From positions 1 to 37,185 of the forward strand of contig MFIO01000034.1 of assembly GCA_001780775.1 (NCBI GenBank): a stretch of DNA of 37,185 nt, read 5' to 3'. Shown here piece after piece: positions 9,440 through 18,219 of this stretch. Source of the stretch: Candidatus Giovannonibacteria bacterium RIFCSPLOWO2_12_FULL_43_11c (GTDB lineage: Bacteria > Patescibacteriota > Minisyncoccia > JACPKW01 > UBA11713). Position 1 is the stretch's first letter; the number at the start of each line of letters is the position of its first letter. Made by a program: the position numbers and the translations under genes. The notes beneath the pieces were generated by a model, which was given only the letters and a program-made list of their open reading frames with translations, searched no databases and was not told the DNA's origin.

Positions 9440-10153
9440 TCAGGAGATTTTTTCCTCTAAATTCGATTGTACAGATGCTTTTCTACCCTTTTTGATTTTG
9501 TGAGCGAGTAGATATGACGATGTCGAAAGTAAAATGACTACAATCGCGATCCACGAAATAAAAGTTACGAAATTTCGATCAATAAGCGCTTTTCCAGAAA
9601 AAATCAAGATAGTCGCAGTCAAACTCTCAATAAGCGTTGTAATAAATATATACTTTAGGAAGTTATAGCGCGCCAATCCAAAAATATACCCTGTTTCCGC
9701 TGGCATCGCGAGCCGAAATAAAAAAGCGATTAGAAATGTCACACGACTTGAAATAAATTCCTGCCAAGCATTCGCTTTTTCCGGAGAAATTATCTTTAGC
9801 ACAATCGCGCGACCTAGATGCCGCCCAATTGTATAAGTAATTATTGCGCCCGTAATCCAGCCGGAGAAAAGGATCCAATAGGTAACCCAATTCCCCCAGA
9901 GGAGCAATGCAATCGGGACAAGAGGCGCGCTCGTAAAGGGGCCGAGCAAGACTGACGCAACCGCGAATAGCCAAAAAATCCCTAGAGAAAAAAAGACACT
10001 TCGATTGGATTCATATCGCTGAATCAGCTCGATTATTTTATTAATCAAGCCCTCGCTTGAAACATATCCCCAAATCCAAAACGCAGCTATCAGTGTCAAA
10101 AATAGCAAGAGCATCAACCTAGCCCTATTGCCCAGAATTTTGTGCTTGTTCAC
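9440..10153 (-). CDS. VTT-domain (DedA/TVP38-like) membrane protein
   Basis: Multi-TM, FLFRLAMPAETGYIFGLARYNFLKYIFITTLIES. Confidence 0.7.
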   Translation of the reverse strand: MNKHKILGNRARLMLLLFLTLIAAFWIWGYVSSEGLINKIIELIQRYESNRSVFFSLGIFWLFAVASVLLGPFTSAPLVPIALLLWGNWVTYWILFSGWITGAIITYTIGRHLGRAIVLKIISPEKANAWQEFISSRVTFLIAFLFRLAMPAETGYIFGLARYNFLKYIFITTLIESLTATILIFSGKALIDRNFVTFISWIAIVVILLSTSSYLLAHKIKKGRKASVQSNLEEKIS

Positions 10154-11238
10154 TATTTAATTATAAACGTTTTCTGGAAGTTTGTAAGGTTTTTATACCC
10201 GTCTTCAGTTACGCATACAATATCTTCAATTCGTATGCCGCCGCTATCCGCGTAATAAAGTCCTGGCTCGATTGTAAAAACATGGCCAGGCTCTAATATA
10301 TCCTCCGAAGTCCGGTTTATATGCGGCGCTTCGTGAACCTCGAGCCCCAACCCATGCCCGGTCCCATGCGTAAAACCGGAATCTCCAACATCAAATCCGT
10401 CCTTAATAAATGTGTCGGTAACTGCTTTATGAATTTCCTTGGCAGTAATCCCCGGCTTTATCAATTTAAATGCCGCTTCCTGCGCCTCCAAAACAGAATC
10501 GTACATAGCTTTAATTTTCTTACTCGGCTTCCCTTTTACGTATGTCCGCGTCATATCCGCAAAATATCCGGTTTCTTTTGAAACCGGGAATATATCGCAG
10601 ACGATTGTTTCGCCCGCAAGTAAATTTCCGTGTCCGGGATGATGAGGAATCGCCGCATCTTTGCCGCAGGAAATAATTATACCTTCTGTGTTAAGCATTC
10701 CCTTCTCGAATAAAACTTTCTCCACTTCGCTCTTCACAAATTCACTAGTTAGCAGCCAGCCGCAAAAATATATCAATCCGTCTTTAATGCTAGATGCGCC
10801 AAGGATCTCTTCGATTTTTAGAAATGCGGAATGCGTTTTTTTAATGCTCGCTTCAATCATCTCGATTTCTGCATCGCGCTTAATTGCCCGTTCAGAATAG
10901 TACGGCCTCGCAATCTTGAGCGCGATCCCCTTCCCGCGCAAATAGTCTGCGAGATCAAGAGGAAAATATGCCGGGACTTCGATTTCTTTTGAGTTTGGAG
11001 AATATTTTTGGATTAAAGATAGTGCGAAATCATCCCTCCCTCCGCCTTTCGCTAAAACTGCTTCGATATTCGGATTCTTATTTCTCTCTTGAAAAAACCC
11101 AAATTCACGATGGTCTAAAAATATATATTTTTCCTTCTCCGTTTCCAAAAAGAAAAAATCGTCGAGAATGTCAATCTTGACGGCGTATTTCATGTCCTTA
11201 TTCTTAGTGCTTGCGCAGGAAAGTTTAATCATTATCAA
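10153..11238 (-). CDS. M24 family aminopeptidase P (Xaa-Pro peptidase)
   Basis: GHGNLLAGETIVCDIFPVSKETGYFADMTRTYVKG, FTHGTGHGLGLEVHEAP, EPGHVFTIEPGLYY, GGIRIEDIV. True start may be the internal MKYAVKIDILDD. Confidence 0.93.
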   Translation of the reverse strand: MIMIKLSCASTKNKDMKYAVKIDILDDFFFLETEKEKYIFLDHREFGFFQERNKNPNIEAVLAKGGGRDDFALSLIQKYSPNSKEIEVPAYFPLDLADYLRGKGIALKIARPYYSERAIKRDAEIEMIEASIKKTHSAFLKIEEILGASSIKDGLIYFCGWLLTSEFVKSEVEKVLFEKGMLNTEGIIISCGKDAAIPHHPGHGNLLAGETIVCDIFPVSKETGYFADMTRTYVKGKPSKKIKAMYDSVLEAQEAAFKLIKPGITAKEIHKAVTDTFIKDGFDVGDSGFTHGTGHGLGLEVHEAPHINRTSEDILEPGHVFTIEPGLYYADSGGIRIEDIVCVTEDGYKNLTNFQKTFIIK

Positions 11239-11261
11239 TCAAATTGTGAACGCAGGGCATA

Positions 11262-11942
11262 TCATTTATTCAAAACTAAATATTTTCCCTCACTGATAAT
11301 CTCAATTTTATTACCGCTAATCTTAAGCGCAGATTTGTCGTCGAGCGCATATACGGGCTGCGTGAATTCCTTGGCAATCTTCTTGAGAAATTCACGTCGG
11401 ACTTTTGGGAAATGAGGAGAGTTTAAATGCGGGCGAAAGTGAAAATCAAAAAATCCAAGGCCGTCTTCTCCTCCGTCGCCACAATAATTTCTTTTTTCAT
11501 AATAAAGCCTCCTAGATTGACTTAGCGCCAAGTTCTTGCTTGCAATCATACTTCCCGCACTGATGCCTGCATATACGCGAGTTCTCAGGAGTTTGGGAAG
11601 AAGTTTCCAAAAGCCGGATTTTTTGAGCCAATAACGAAGATAGAATGTGTTTCCACCTCCAAAAAATAGGACATCTGCGGCCTCAAGCCTTCCCCTCCAA
11701 TTTTCTTTCGGCAACGCCGATATGTCCACTATGTCGATGCTTTTATATCCTTGTTTCAACAAATTATATAAATCTTTGATCAGCCAGATTTTATTTCCTC
11801 CGTCATCATTCGCGATATTTGCGGCCGTTGGTATAAAAGCAATTCGAATATCCTTCGCTTTTTTCCCAACGAGCTCCCGTAGCGCTTTTGCGATTGATTT
11901 ATTTGTAATACCTCCTGATGTAAGCAAAAATTTCATAGCCAT
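11262..11942 (-). CDS. S51 family peptidase E-like protein
   Basis: FLLTSGGITN, DVLFFGGGNTFYLRYWLKKSG, YAGISAGSMIAS. Confidence 0.9.
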   Translation of the reverse strand: MAMKFLLTSGGITNKSIAKALRELVGKKAKDIRIAFIPTAANIANDDGGNKIWLIKDLYNLLKQGYKSIDIVDISALPKENWRGRLEAADVLFFGGGNTFYLRYWLKKSGFWKLLPKLLRTRVYAGISAGSMIASKNLALSQSRRLYYEKRNYCGDGGEDGLGFFDFHFRPHLNSPHFPKVRREFLKKIAKEFTQPVYALDDKSALKISGNKIEIISEGKYLVLNK

Positions 11943-12949
11943 CTTCGCACTCGTGCCTTATATTTTAAATATTCTTCACCGTGCGTTGCTTCCAGATATT
12001 TTTCCTCGCGGCGGATGACGCCATAGTGCAAAGTATAGAATATTATTGGCAGGAAAAATACCGTCCAGAGCGCGTTAAAAGCAGTAGAAAATGCTAGGTA
12101 GATAAGAGTAAAGCTGATATACATTGGGTTCCTCGTGAATGCAAGCGGGCCGTCAGCTACAATTCCGCTCACCGGCTTGAAACGCGGGTCGACTTTGGAG
12201 CGAAGCAATGTTCTAACTGCCCAATACAGAAGCGCTCCACCCGCGACTAATAAGGTTGCGAAAATCGCCATCCGCCAGCGCAAGCTTATATTTAAAAATG
12301 ACGATGGAAATATAATATTAATTCCAACTCCGATCAAAAGTGGGCCAAGGAATATGTAGGGCGGAGGTAGAATTGGAATCGGCCGCTTGATCACCCTAAC
12401 CACCCCAGCCTTTAAAAGCGCTTGATAGTGCGATGGGTTATTGCGCTTGATATAGACGATAACTTTTCCGGCGCCTGGGGCGGAGGTAATGCCATACTCA
12501 CGCGCGAAGTCCATAATTTTTTTCTCGGCTGTGGAGGCATCTTTTTCGTCGTTAACCATTAATTCCGCCTCGAAAGTTTCGAACCCAAAATCCATTTCGT
12601 CGAAATCCAAATGAAATTCCCCTTTTTGATAACTCTCGCGGGTTGTAATGATTTTCGCGAATGGTTTTAGCAGATCCCAACTCGCACCAATTGTTTTCTT
12701 AATTTCCTCCTCATTTTCCAGCTCGCGATATTGGTCGGTTTCTTTTTTTTGAATCGTCTGGCCAAGCGGAACCTTTAGTTCCCATTTTCCATCGCGTCTT
12801 CGAAGCCAATAATCTTTTGTCGTCAGCCTAAAATCATCCGCGTCATAATAAATATCAGTAAAGGTTTTCTTCACTATTAATTTCGCGCTTTCTATCAGGC
12901 GCTCCTTATCTCCTGCCTTCAAATCAAAATTTTTCTCGACTTCGATCAG
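11933..12949 (-). CDS. CYTH (thiamine-triphosphatase-like) domain fused to an ICMT/phospholipid-methyltransferase-family membrane domain
   Basis: Extending upstream of the TTG-start ORF (12922) gives (L)IEVEKNFDLKAGDKERL..., restoring ExExK; then YYDADDFRLTTKDYWLRRRDGKWELKVP; C-terminal TMs and FTRNPMYISF...RREEKYLEATHGEEYLKYKARVRRWL. Start codon CTG 12949, or ATC/ATT nearby. Confidence 0.85.
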   Translation of the reverse strand: MIEVEKNFDLKAGDKERLIESAKLIVKKTFTDIYYDADDFRLTTKDYWLRRRDGKWELKVPLGQTIQKKETDQYRELENEEEIKKTIGASWDLLKPFAKIITTRESYQKGEFHLDFDEMDFGFETFEAELMVNDEKDASTAEKKIMDFAREYGITSAPGAGKVIVYIKRNNPSHYQALLKAGVVRVIKRPIPILPPPYIFLGPLLIGVGINIIFPSSFLNISLRWRMAIFATLLVAGGALLYWAVRTLLRSKVDPRFKPVSGIVADGPLAFTRNPMYISFTLIYLAFSTAFNALWTVFFLPIIFYTLHYGVIRREEKYLEATHGEEYLKYKARVRRWL

Positions 12950-12956
12950 ATGAAAA

Positions 12957-13568
12957 TTAATAGTCTACAAAGCGACCAATTGAAGCCTTTTCCCTAAGAC
13001 TAGTGATGAATACATTGGCCTCCGAACTAAGTTTTTGCTGGCGCAACTGATTTTCTATATTTTTCCGAAAATCTGCCTCCTGTCCCTTCGGAGAAGTAAT
13101 TTTGTTATCCGTAATAAATTTGTCTATGTCAGAACTGGATATTTGGATCTGGTCCGAAAGAATCTTTTGTAATTTTTTTTCTACAGTTATCTGTGTAATT
13201 AAGTCTTCTCTCGTCATATTTCTCATTGCGAGTGCTTGATCCAGCGTCTGCCCTTGAGCTCCTACCTGCCCTTCTATATCCTTAATAACGGCATCAATTT
13301 CTTCCTTCGTAATAGAAATGCCTCTTTTCTCAATTTCGCCGTTGATAAGTTTCTCTGTAATAAGATTATCAAGAACCATTTTTCCAGATTGCTTTTCAAG
13401 CAGACGAATAATTGACATCCTGCTGATAGGCGATCCGTTTACGGTTGCCGCTATAACCAACCCCCTATAACTATAGCCGAGTGCGCCTAGAACCACGATT
13501 GCCAAAACAAGAAGCGACTTAAAATTGATAATTTTCTTGCTAAAAATAAACTTTAAATAATCGTTCAT
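12957..13568 (-). CDS. Membrane-anchored SurA N-terminal-domain protein (no PPIase domain seen)
   Basis: N-terminal TM then VNGSPISRMSIIRLLEKQSGKMVLDNLITEKLINGEIEKRGISITKEEIDAVI; ORF listed to 13604, internal ATG at 13568 likelier. Confidence 0.8.
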   Translation of the reverse strand: MNDYLKFIFSKKIINFKSLLVLAIVVLGALGYSYRGLVIAATVNGSPISRMSIIRLLEKQSGKMVLDNLITEKLINGEIEKRGISITKEEIDAVIKDIEGQVGAQGQTLDQALAMRNMTREDLITQITVEKKLQKILSDQIQISSSDIDKFITDNKITSPKGQEADFRKNIENQLRQQKLSSEANVFITSLREKASIGRFVDY

Positions 13569-13618
13569 AGATATAAGCATACTATTATTTAAGAAGCGAG
13601 GCAACTGCTTGTATCAGC

Positions 13619-14566
13619 TTACTTCTTTAAATTTATCTTGTTCAAAATCTTCTTTACCTTCTCCAGACTGTCCCAGTCGTGAATGGAAATCGGGATGGTA
13701 TTTTTATTTAGTTTTTTGAGTAAGGCGAGTTTCTTTTTTGCTTCCCCTGGAGAAACCACATCGCTTTTTGATAGAAATAGATATTCCGGTTTTTTCATCA
13801 TCTCTTCATTATAGGCTTTAAGTTCGTTACGGACTGTTTTATAATCCTTCGCCGGGTTTTGCGACTCCGCGGAAATTAAGTGAAAAAGAATTTGCGTGCG
13901 CAAAACGTGCCGTAAAAATTTTATGCCGAGCCCCTTTCCAGAAGACGCTCCTTCGATAAGTCCGGGGATATCCGCGAGAATCAAATTATAATACACTCCC
14001 AAGTTTGGCTCCAAGGTCGTAAACGCGTAATTCGCGACTTTGCTTTTTGCCTCCGTAAGCTCGTTCAACAAACTCGATTTTCCGGCGTTGGGCAAGCCGA
14101 TTAAACCAACGTCGGCAATAAGCTTAAGCTCAAGACTTAAGGCGAATTCTTCACCCAAAAGCCCTTCCTGAAATCTTTTTGGCGATGTATTTTTCGGAGA
14201 TCGGAAAAGAAAATTTCCTTTGCCACCGTGCCCCCCCTTCGCAACAAGTAACCTCTCGCCGATTTTTAAAATCTCCCGAGTTTTTTGGATAACCGTGCCG
14301 ATCGGAACCTTTAAAACAAGATCTGGTCCATCCGCGCCGTCGTTAAATTGTCCTTTCCCGTTTTCGCCATCCTTCGCCTTTATATTTTTTTTATATCGAA
14401 ATTGTCCAAGCGAACTTAAATCGGACACGCCTTCAAAATAGACGCTCCCGCCATTGCCCCCGGATCCGCCCGTTGGCCCCAAGCTCATAAGGTTTTTATT
14501 AAAAGCTACGGCTCCTTTCCCGCCATTCCCCGCGCGAACCTTGATTGCTACGTCGTCAATAAGCAT
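13619..14566 (-). CDS. obgE: GTPase ObgE
   Basis: MLIDDVAIKVRAGNGGKGAVAFNK Gly-rich Obg fold; GLPNAGKSSLLNELT; DIPGLIEGASSGKGLGIKFLRH. Confidence 0.97.
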   Translation of the reverse strand: MLIDDVAIKVRAGNGGKGAVAFNKNLMSLGPTGGSGGNGGSVYFEGVSDLSSLGQFRYKKNIKAKDGENGKGQFNDGADGPDLVLKVPIGTVIQKTREILKIGERLLVAKGGHGGKGNFLFRSPKNTSPKRFQEGLLGEEFALSLELKLIADVGLIGLPNAGKSSLLNELTEAKSKVANYAFTTLEPNLGVYYNLILADIPGLIEGASSGKGLGIKFLRHVLRTQILFHLISAESQNPAKDYKTVRNELKAYNEEMMKKPEYLFLSKSDVVSPGEAKKKLALLKKLNKNTIPISIHDWDSLEKVKKILNKINLKK

Positions 14567-14601
14567 AGAGCCTTAATCTTATAAAAAATCTCCCAATAAA
14601 T

Positions 14602-14639
14602 AAAGCGGCGAAGGGGCTTGTGGTCACCTTCGCCGCTTT
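14602..14639 (-). terminator. Rho-independent terminator of the purCE-purM operon
   Basis: Perfect 13-bp stem AAAGCGGCGAAGG/CCTTCGCCGCTTT, T-rich tail on the minus strand. Confidence 0.8.
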
Positions 14640-14662
14640 CTTAATCGCCTCAGAACGAGACG

Positions 14663-15817
14663 CTACTTTTCTCCTTTCTTGAAAGTAAATTCTTTTCCGC
14701 TAAATTTGGACATGATTGTGAGTTGGGGAATTTTCTCTTTGGTGATTTCCCCCGCGACGCGCGCATCGATGCTAAATTTCTCCGCGAGTTCCACAAATGC
14801 TTCCGCATCTTTCTCTTCGACTACGACAAGGGCTCCTTGCCCTCCGCTCCAAAATTCATAACACTCCCGGTCGCTCAAACCCAGCCAACTCGCGCAATCC
14901 TTCATTATCACCGGCGGTCGCCAGAGATTGGGAAGATTTGCAGAGAAACCATATTTGAACAGGAGGTCGTCTCCGAATTTTGACTTAATCGCACCTCCGG
15001 AAAGATGCGAAATGAGATGCGTCTTGATCCGAGGCGTAAAATTGCGCGAGAACCAGCCGTTTGCCGTCTCCAAAAGTCTGTCATAAAGAACTGCTGGAGC
15101 CGCAGCTGCTTTAATCGCGAGCGTTGCTTCTGGCACTTGGTAGCAACGCTCGCCGTATCGGCTTTTCAAAGCTTTGCGGACGAGACTGAGCCCGTTATTT
15201 CGAAATCCATATTCCCGCAGAGCGATCACCGACATGCCGGGTTTAACCGTTTTCCCGCGAATCATTTTCAGCGGATGAAAAACTCCGATGGCAAATCCCG
15301 ACCATAAATATCTGGCGCACGCGCCCGGATTATCCGAGCCGACAAATTCGCCAAGCTCCGCCGTTTCTCCTCCGAATAAGACCAGTTTTTGACTGTCGCA
15401 GGTTTCTTTCAGCCCCATGAGTAATTCATGGAATGCGATATTAACACGCTCGTCTTTCTTTCCAATGGTACGCGCGTCTAGGCTGTTGAGAATCAAAAGC
15501 GGCATTCCTCCCCATCGGGTGATGTCTCCGCCAGTCATAGCGACGATGCCACGCCCCGCATACCTGTAGTTTCCCGCTGCATCTTCCAGCACCACCTTCG
15601 TTCCGGCCCCATCAGCTCCCCCCGTAAGAATGCACTCTTTCGGCAGATTTTTGAGCTGAAATCCGCGCGGGCCCCGAAAATGTCCATCCGACAAGTCTAC
15701 GATTTTAAGATATGGCGAGTTGCGATAAGTTGATTGACAAAGCATGCCCGCATAGGAACTTAACGAATCGCCCTCCTTAATGTTAACCCCGGCTGCAGTG
15801 TATTTATCTTCCGCCAT
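14663..15817 (-). CDS. purM: Phosphoribosylformylglycinamidine cyclo-ligase (AIR synthetase)
   Basis: YTAAGVNIKEGDSL, TGGADGAGTKVVL, LVLFGGETAELGEF, HLSGGAI. Strong SD aaggaggaaatcacgATG. Confidence 0.9.
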   Translation of the reverse strand: MAEDKYTAAGVNIKEGDSLSSYAGMLCQSTYRNSPYLKIVDLSDGHFRGPRGFQLKNLPKECILTGGADGAGTKVVLEDAAGNYRYAGRGIVAMTGGDITRWGGMPLLILNSLDARTIGKKDERVNIAFHELLMGLKETCDSQKLVLFGGETAELGEFVGSDNPGACARYLWSGFAIGVFHPLKMIRGKTVKPGMSVIALREYGFRNNGLSLVRKALKSRYGERCYQVPEATLAIKAAAAPAVLYDRLLETANGWFSRNFTPRIKTHLISHLSGGAIKSKFGDDLLFKYGFSANLPNLWRPPVIMKDCASWLGLSDRECYEFWSGGQGALVVVEEKDAEAFVELAEKFSIDARVAGEITKEKIPQLTIMSKFSGKEFTFKKGEK

Positions 15818-15852
15818 CGTGATTTCCTCCTTATCGTTGTCTGCGAACTTTT

Positions 15853-17151
15853 CTATAGTATTTCGAAGAAGTTCATAGCCCGCTTCTCCTGCTCCATTCT
15901 AATCTTGGCGTAAAGCCTGGGATTTCGAAGCGCTAGAATCTGCAGAGCGTTTAGAACTGCATTTTGAGGTTCGAGAATTGTTGATGCTGGGACCTCGCTC
16001 GGAGTCCTCAATGAAGACCAGACGTCATTTGGGAATTCTCTCCATCCATTTGGCAAGCTTATTACCGGGATCGACGTGTTGCCAGAAAGCGTCGGCCCGA
16101 GTCCGTTTGATCTGCCAACAAATGCGATGATGACAGCATCAGGGACTTCTTGGACGATATGTGCCAACTTCTGGACTGCTTTTGCGAGCTCTTTGTGCGC
16201 GGAGCAGGTAATTTCAACGTAATCGATTTCCCGCGCAACGCAAGAATATTTATTGAAGGCATCTATTAATGTGGTGAAGTCGTCTCTGTCGGACCCTCTC
16301 CAGAAAATAATACGTTGGCGCGGAAGCGAGAAGAGCTCCGTGAGCCGCTGGACATGCTGATACTTCTCGGTAACTTCATTAAGGTCTGCACCGTCCCGAT
16401 AGGCTTGCTTATCGATATAATAGCCGTCTTCGACTACTCGCCACGAATCATTATCAATAACATCCGCCAAAAGAAGCATCCCCTCTTCTGTAATCCCAAA
16501 CTCCACTTTGTAGTCAACAAGCTTTCTACCGATGACTTGCCAAGCCTTCTCTAAGATCAGGAAAGTTTCGCGAGCAATTTCCCCCATGCGAGAAAAGTAG
16601 TCGGGGCAATCGCTGAATGGATAATCCTCAAGGTGTAAGATATGGGCTCCGGGATCCCAAGACGGGACATCGGGCCGCATGAGGTGAATCCCTCCTATAA
16701 CAAACTCGATGAGGGGGTCGTCCTTCGGTAGAGAATTCCCCAGCCAAACTTTGCCGTTTGTTTTAAGAAAAAACTCAAGGATAAGTTTCGGAAAAACATG
16801 CCCCTTCTGAAGAAACGGATAGCGTTTCAAAAATGACCCATGAGCTTCCCTTCGAATTACAACTTCATAAGGAAGCATCTTGCATTTCCATGCGGCAAAC
16901 GCTTTATCGCCCACTTGTTCTAGAAATGCTACGGGGATTTCACACTCTTTAAGAAGCTTAAACACATTGCAGGTCGTTGCGGTCGCGATTTTTTCCTTGC
17001 CTTGAATGATGTCGTGCTTGACTCCATCCCCCGCAGTAATGTCCGGTTTCGCCTCTAAAACCACAAAGCTACTTTGTGGTGCGTTCCAAACAATCTTCGT
17101 TTTCCCTTCGTTATGTATAGGGTAGTTACCGTAATCCACAATCTTTGCCAT
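15853..17151 (-). CDS. purCE: Bifunctional SAICAR synthetase / class II-like AIR carboxylase (PurC-PurE fusion, PAICS-like)
   Basis: PurC: EGKTKIVWNAP, ITAGDGVKHD, CKMLPYEVVIRREAHGSFLKR, LLLADVIDNDSWRV. PurE: RGSDRDD, SAHKE, VGRSNGLGPTLSGNTSIPVIS, DVWSSLRTPS. Start at internal ATG with SD agggaggattttttATG. Confidence 0.92.
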   Translation of the reverse strand: MAKIVDYGNYPIHNEGKTKIVWNAPQSSFVVLEAKPDITAGDGVKHDIIQGKEKIATATTCNVFKLLKECEIPVAFLEQVGDKAFAAWKCKMLPYEVVIRREAHGSFLKRYPFLQKGHVFPKLILEFFLKTNGKVWLGNSLPKDDPLIEFVIGGIHLMRPDVPSWDPGAHILHLEDYPFSDCPDYFSRMGEIARETFLILEKAWQVIGRKLVDYKVEFGITEEGMLLLADVIDNDSWRVVEDGYYIDKQAYRDGADLNEVTEKYQHVQRLTELFSLPRQRIIFWRGSDRDDFTTLIDAFNKYSCVAREIDYVEITCSAHKELAKAVQKLAHIVQEVPDAVIIAFVGRSNGLGPTLSGNTSIPVISLPNGWREFPNDVWSSLRTPSEVPASTILEPQNAVLNALQILALRNPRLYAKIRMEQEKRAMNFFEIL

Positions 17152-17244
17152 AAAAAATCCTCCCTGTTTAATTTTCAATTTCCCTTTATGTTTACCATTT
17201 TGTGGTTCATTCTGTCAAAGCTGATTTTCGGGCTTTTTTATTTT

Positions 17245-18219
17245 CTATAAATTCTCGTCCAAAAATTTTTTCAATCCGGCCAAGTCTTTTTTGGCGCTAT
17301 CGTAAAAATAGGTCCTAATGCCTATGGATTCTGCGCTCTTTATCGCGTCCAAATTATGCTCGAAATAAATGATTTCCCTTGCATCCAAGCCAAAATGCGC
17401 GAGCATTTTTTTATAATATTCCGGATCCGTTTTTTCGGGGTTATGCTTAAGCGTCCAAATCTCATAGGGCATCTTGTCCAAGCCCAATTCTTTGAATTGT
17501 CTATCGTCCGCCCCGGTTAAGAGTATCTTTCTATTCGAATATTTTTCGAGTAAATCGCGCATTTCTTTAAAAATTTTCCCTTGAGTATCCGTAAATACAT
17601 AAATTGCGTCAACTAAAATAACTTTTTCCTTTTCAAATTCAATCACGCATTTTTCGTAAAGTTGTTTAATCTGCGCGTATTCTTTTTCGGCCCGCTCAAT
17701 CTTAGCCAAAACTTCTCCAGCGCTAGTCCCCCCCAGAGACTCCCGGACTTTTTCGCGGGCTTTTTCTTTTGCTTTGCTTTCAATCTGCCCCCGCAAATCG
17801 GTTAGCTCTCTCAATTTATCTTCCATCAGCCTTTTTATATTGAAACAGTGCTTGCTGTCTTTTTTCTCGGTGTTTTGGCTCTTTGTTTTAAGTTTATATG
17901 CACCGTATCCGCCTAAAACCAAAACAGCCGCCGCCAGAACGACTATCCCAAGAATATTCGAGTTTGAACCTGGAGCAGATTCTTTTGGTGTAGGTTCGCT
18001 AGTAGCCAGAGCAGGAGCTGAAGTTGTGGCAGTAGTTGGCCTCGGCGTTACGGATCCGGCTGGTGGTGCGGAGTTGATTGGCCGAGGGGTTACAGCGCTT
18101 GAAGTTGCCGCGCGCGGTTGGGATGCTGAAGGTGCCAAACCCGCGCTCCCATCCTGCGCAAGCACAGGGAGTGCAAATGCCAGCGCTATAAATATAAAAA
18201 AGAGTTTTTGTTTAATCAT
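17245..18219 (-). CDS. Signal peptide, Pro/Thr/Ser/Ala-rich stalk, single TM, coiled coil and C-terminal HAD-like domain
   Basis: MIKQKLFFIFIALAFALPVLAQ; PTSA-rich segment; ILGIVVLAAAVLVLGGYGAY TM; coiled coil; KILLTGADDRQF...REIIYFEHNLDAIKSAESIGIRTYFYD. Confidence 0.75.
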   Translation of the reverse strand: MIKQKLFFIFIALAFALPVLAQDGSAGLAPSASQPRAATSSAVTPRPINSAPPAGSVTPRPTTATTSAPALATSEPTPKESAPGSNSNILGIVVLAAAVLVLGGYGAYKLKTKSQNTEKKDSKHCFNIKRLMEDKLRELTDLRGQIESKAKEKAREKVRESLGGTSAGEVLAKIERAEKEYAQIKQLYEKCVIEFEKEKVILVDAIYVFTDTQGKIFKEMRDLLEKYSNRKILLTGADDRQFKELGLDKMPYEIWTLKHNPEKTDPEYYKKMLAHFGLDAREIIYFEHNLDAIKSAESIGIRTYFYDSAKKDLAGLKKFLDENL

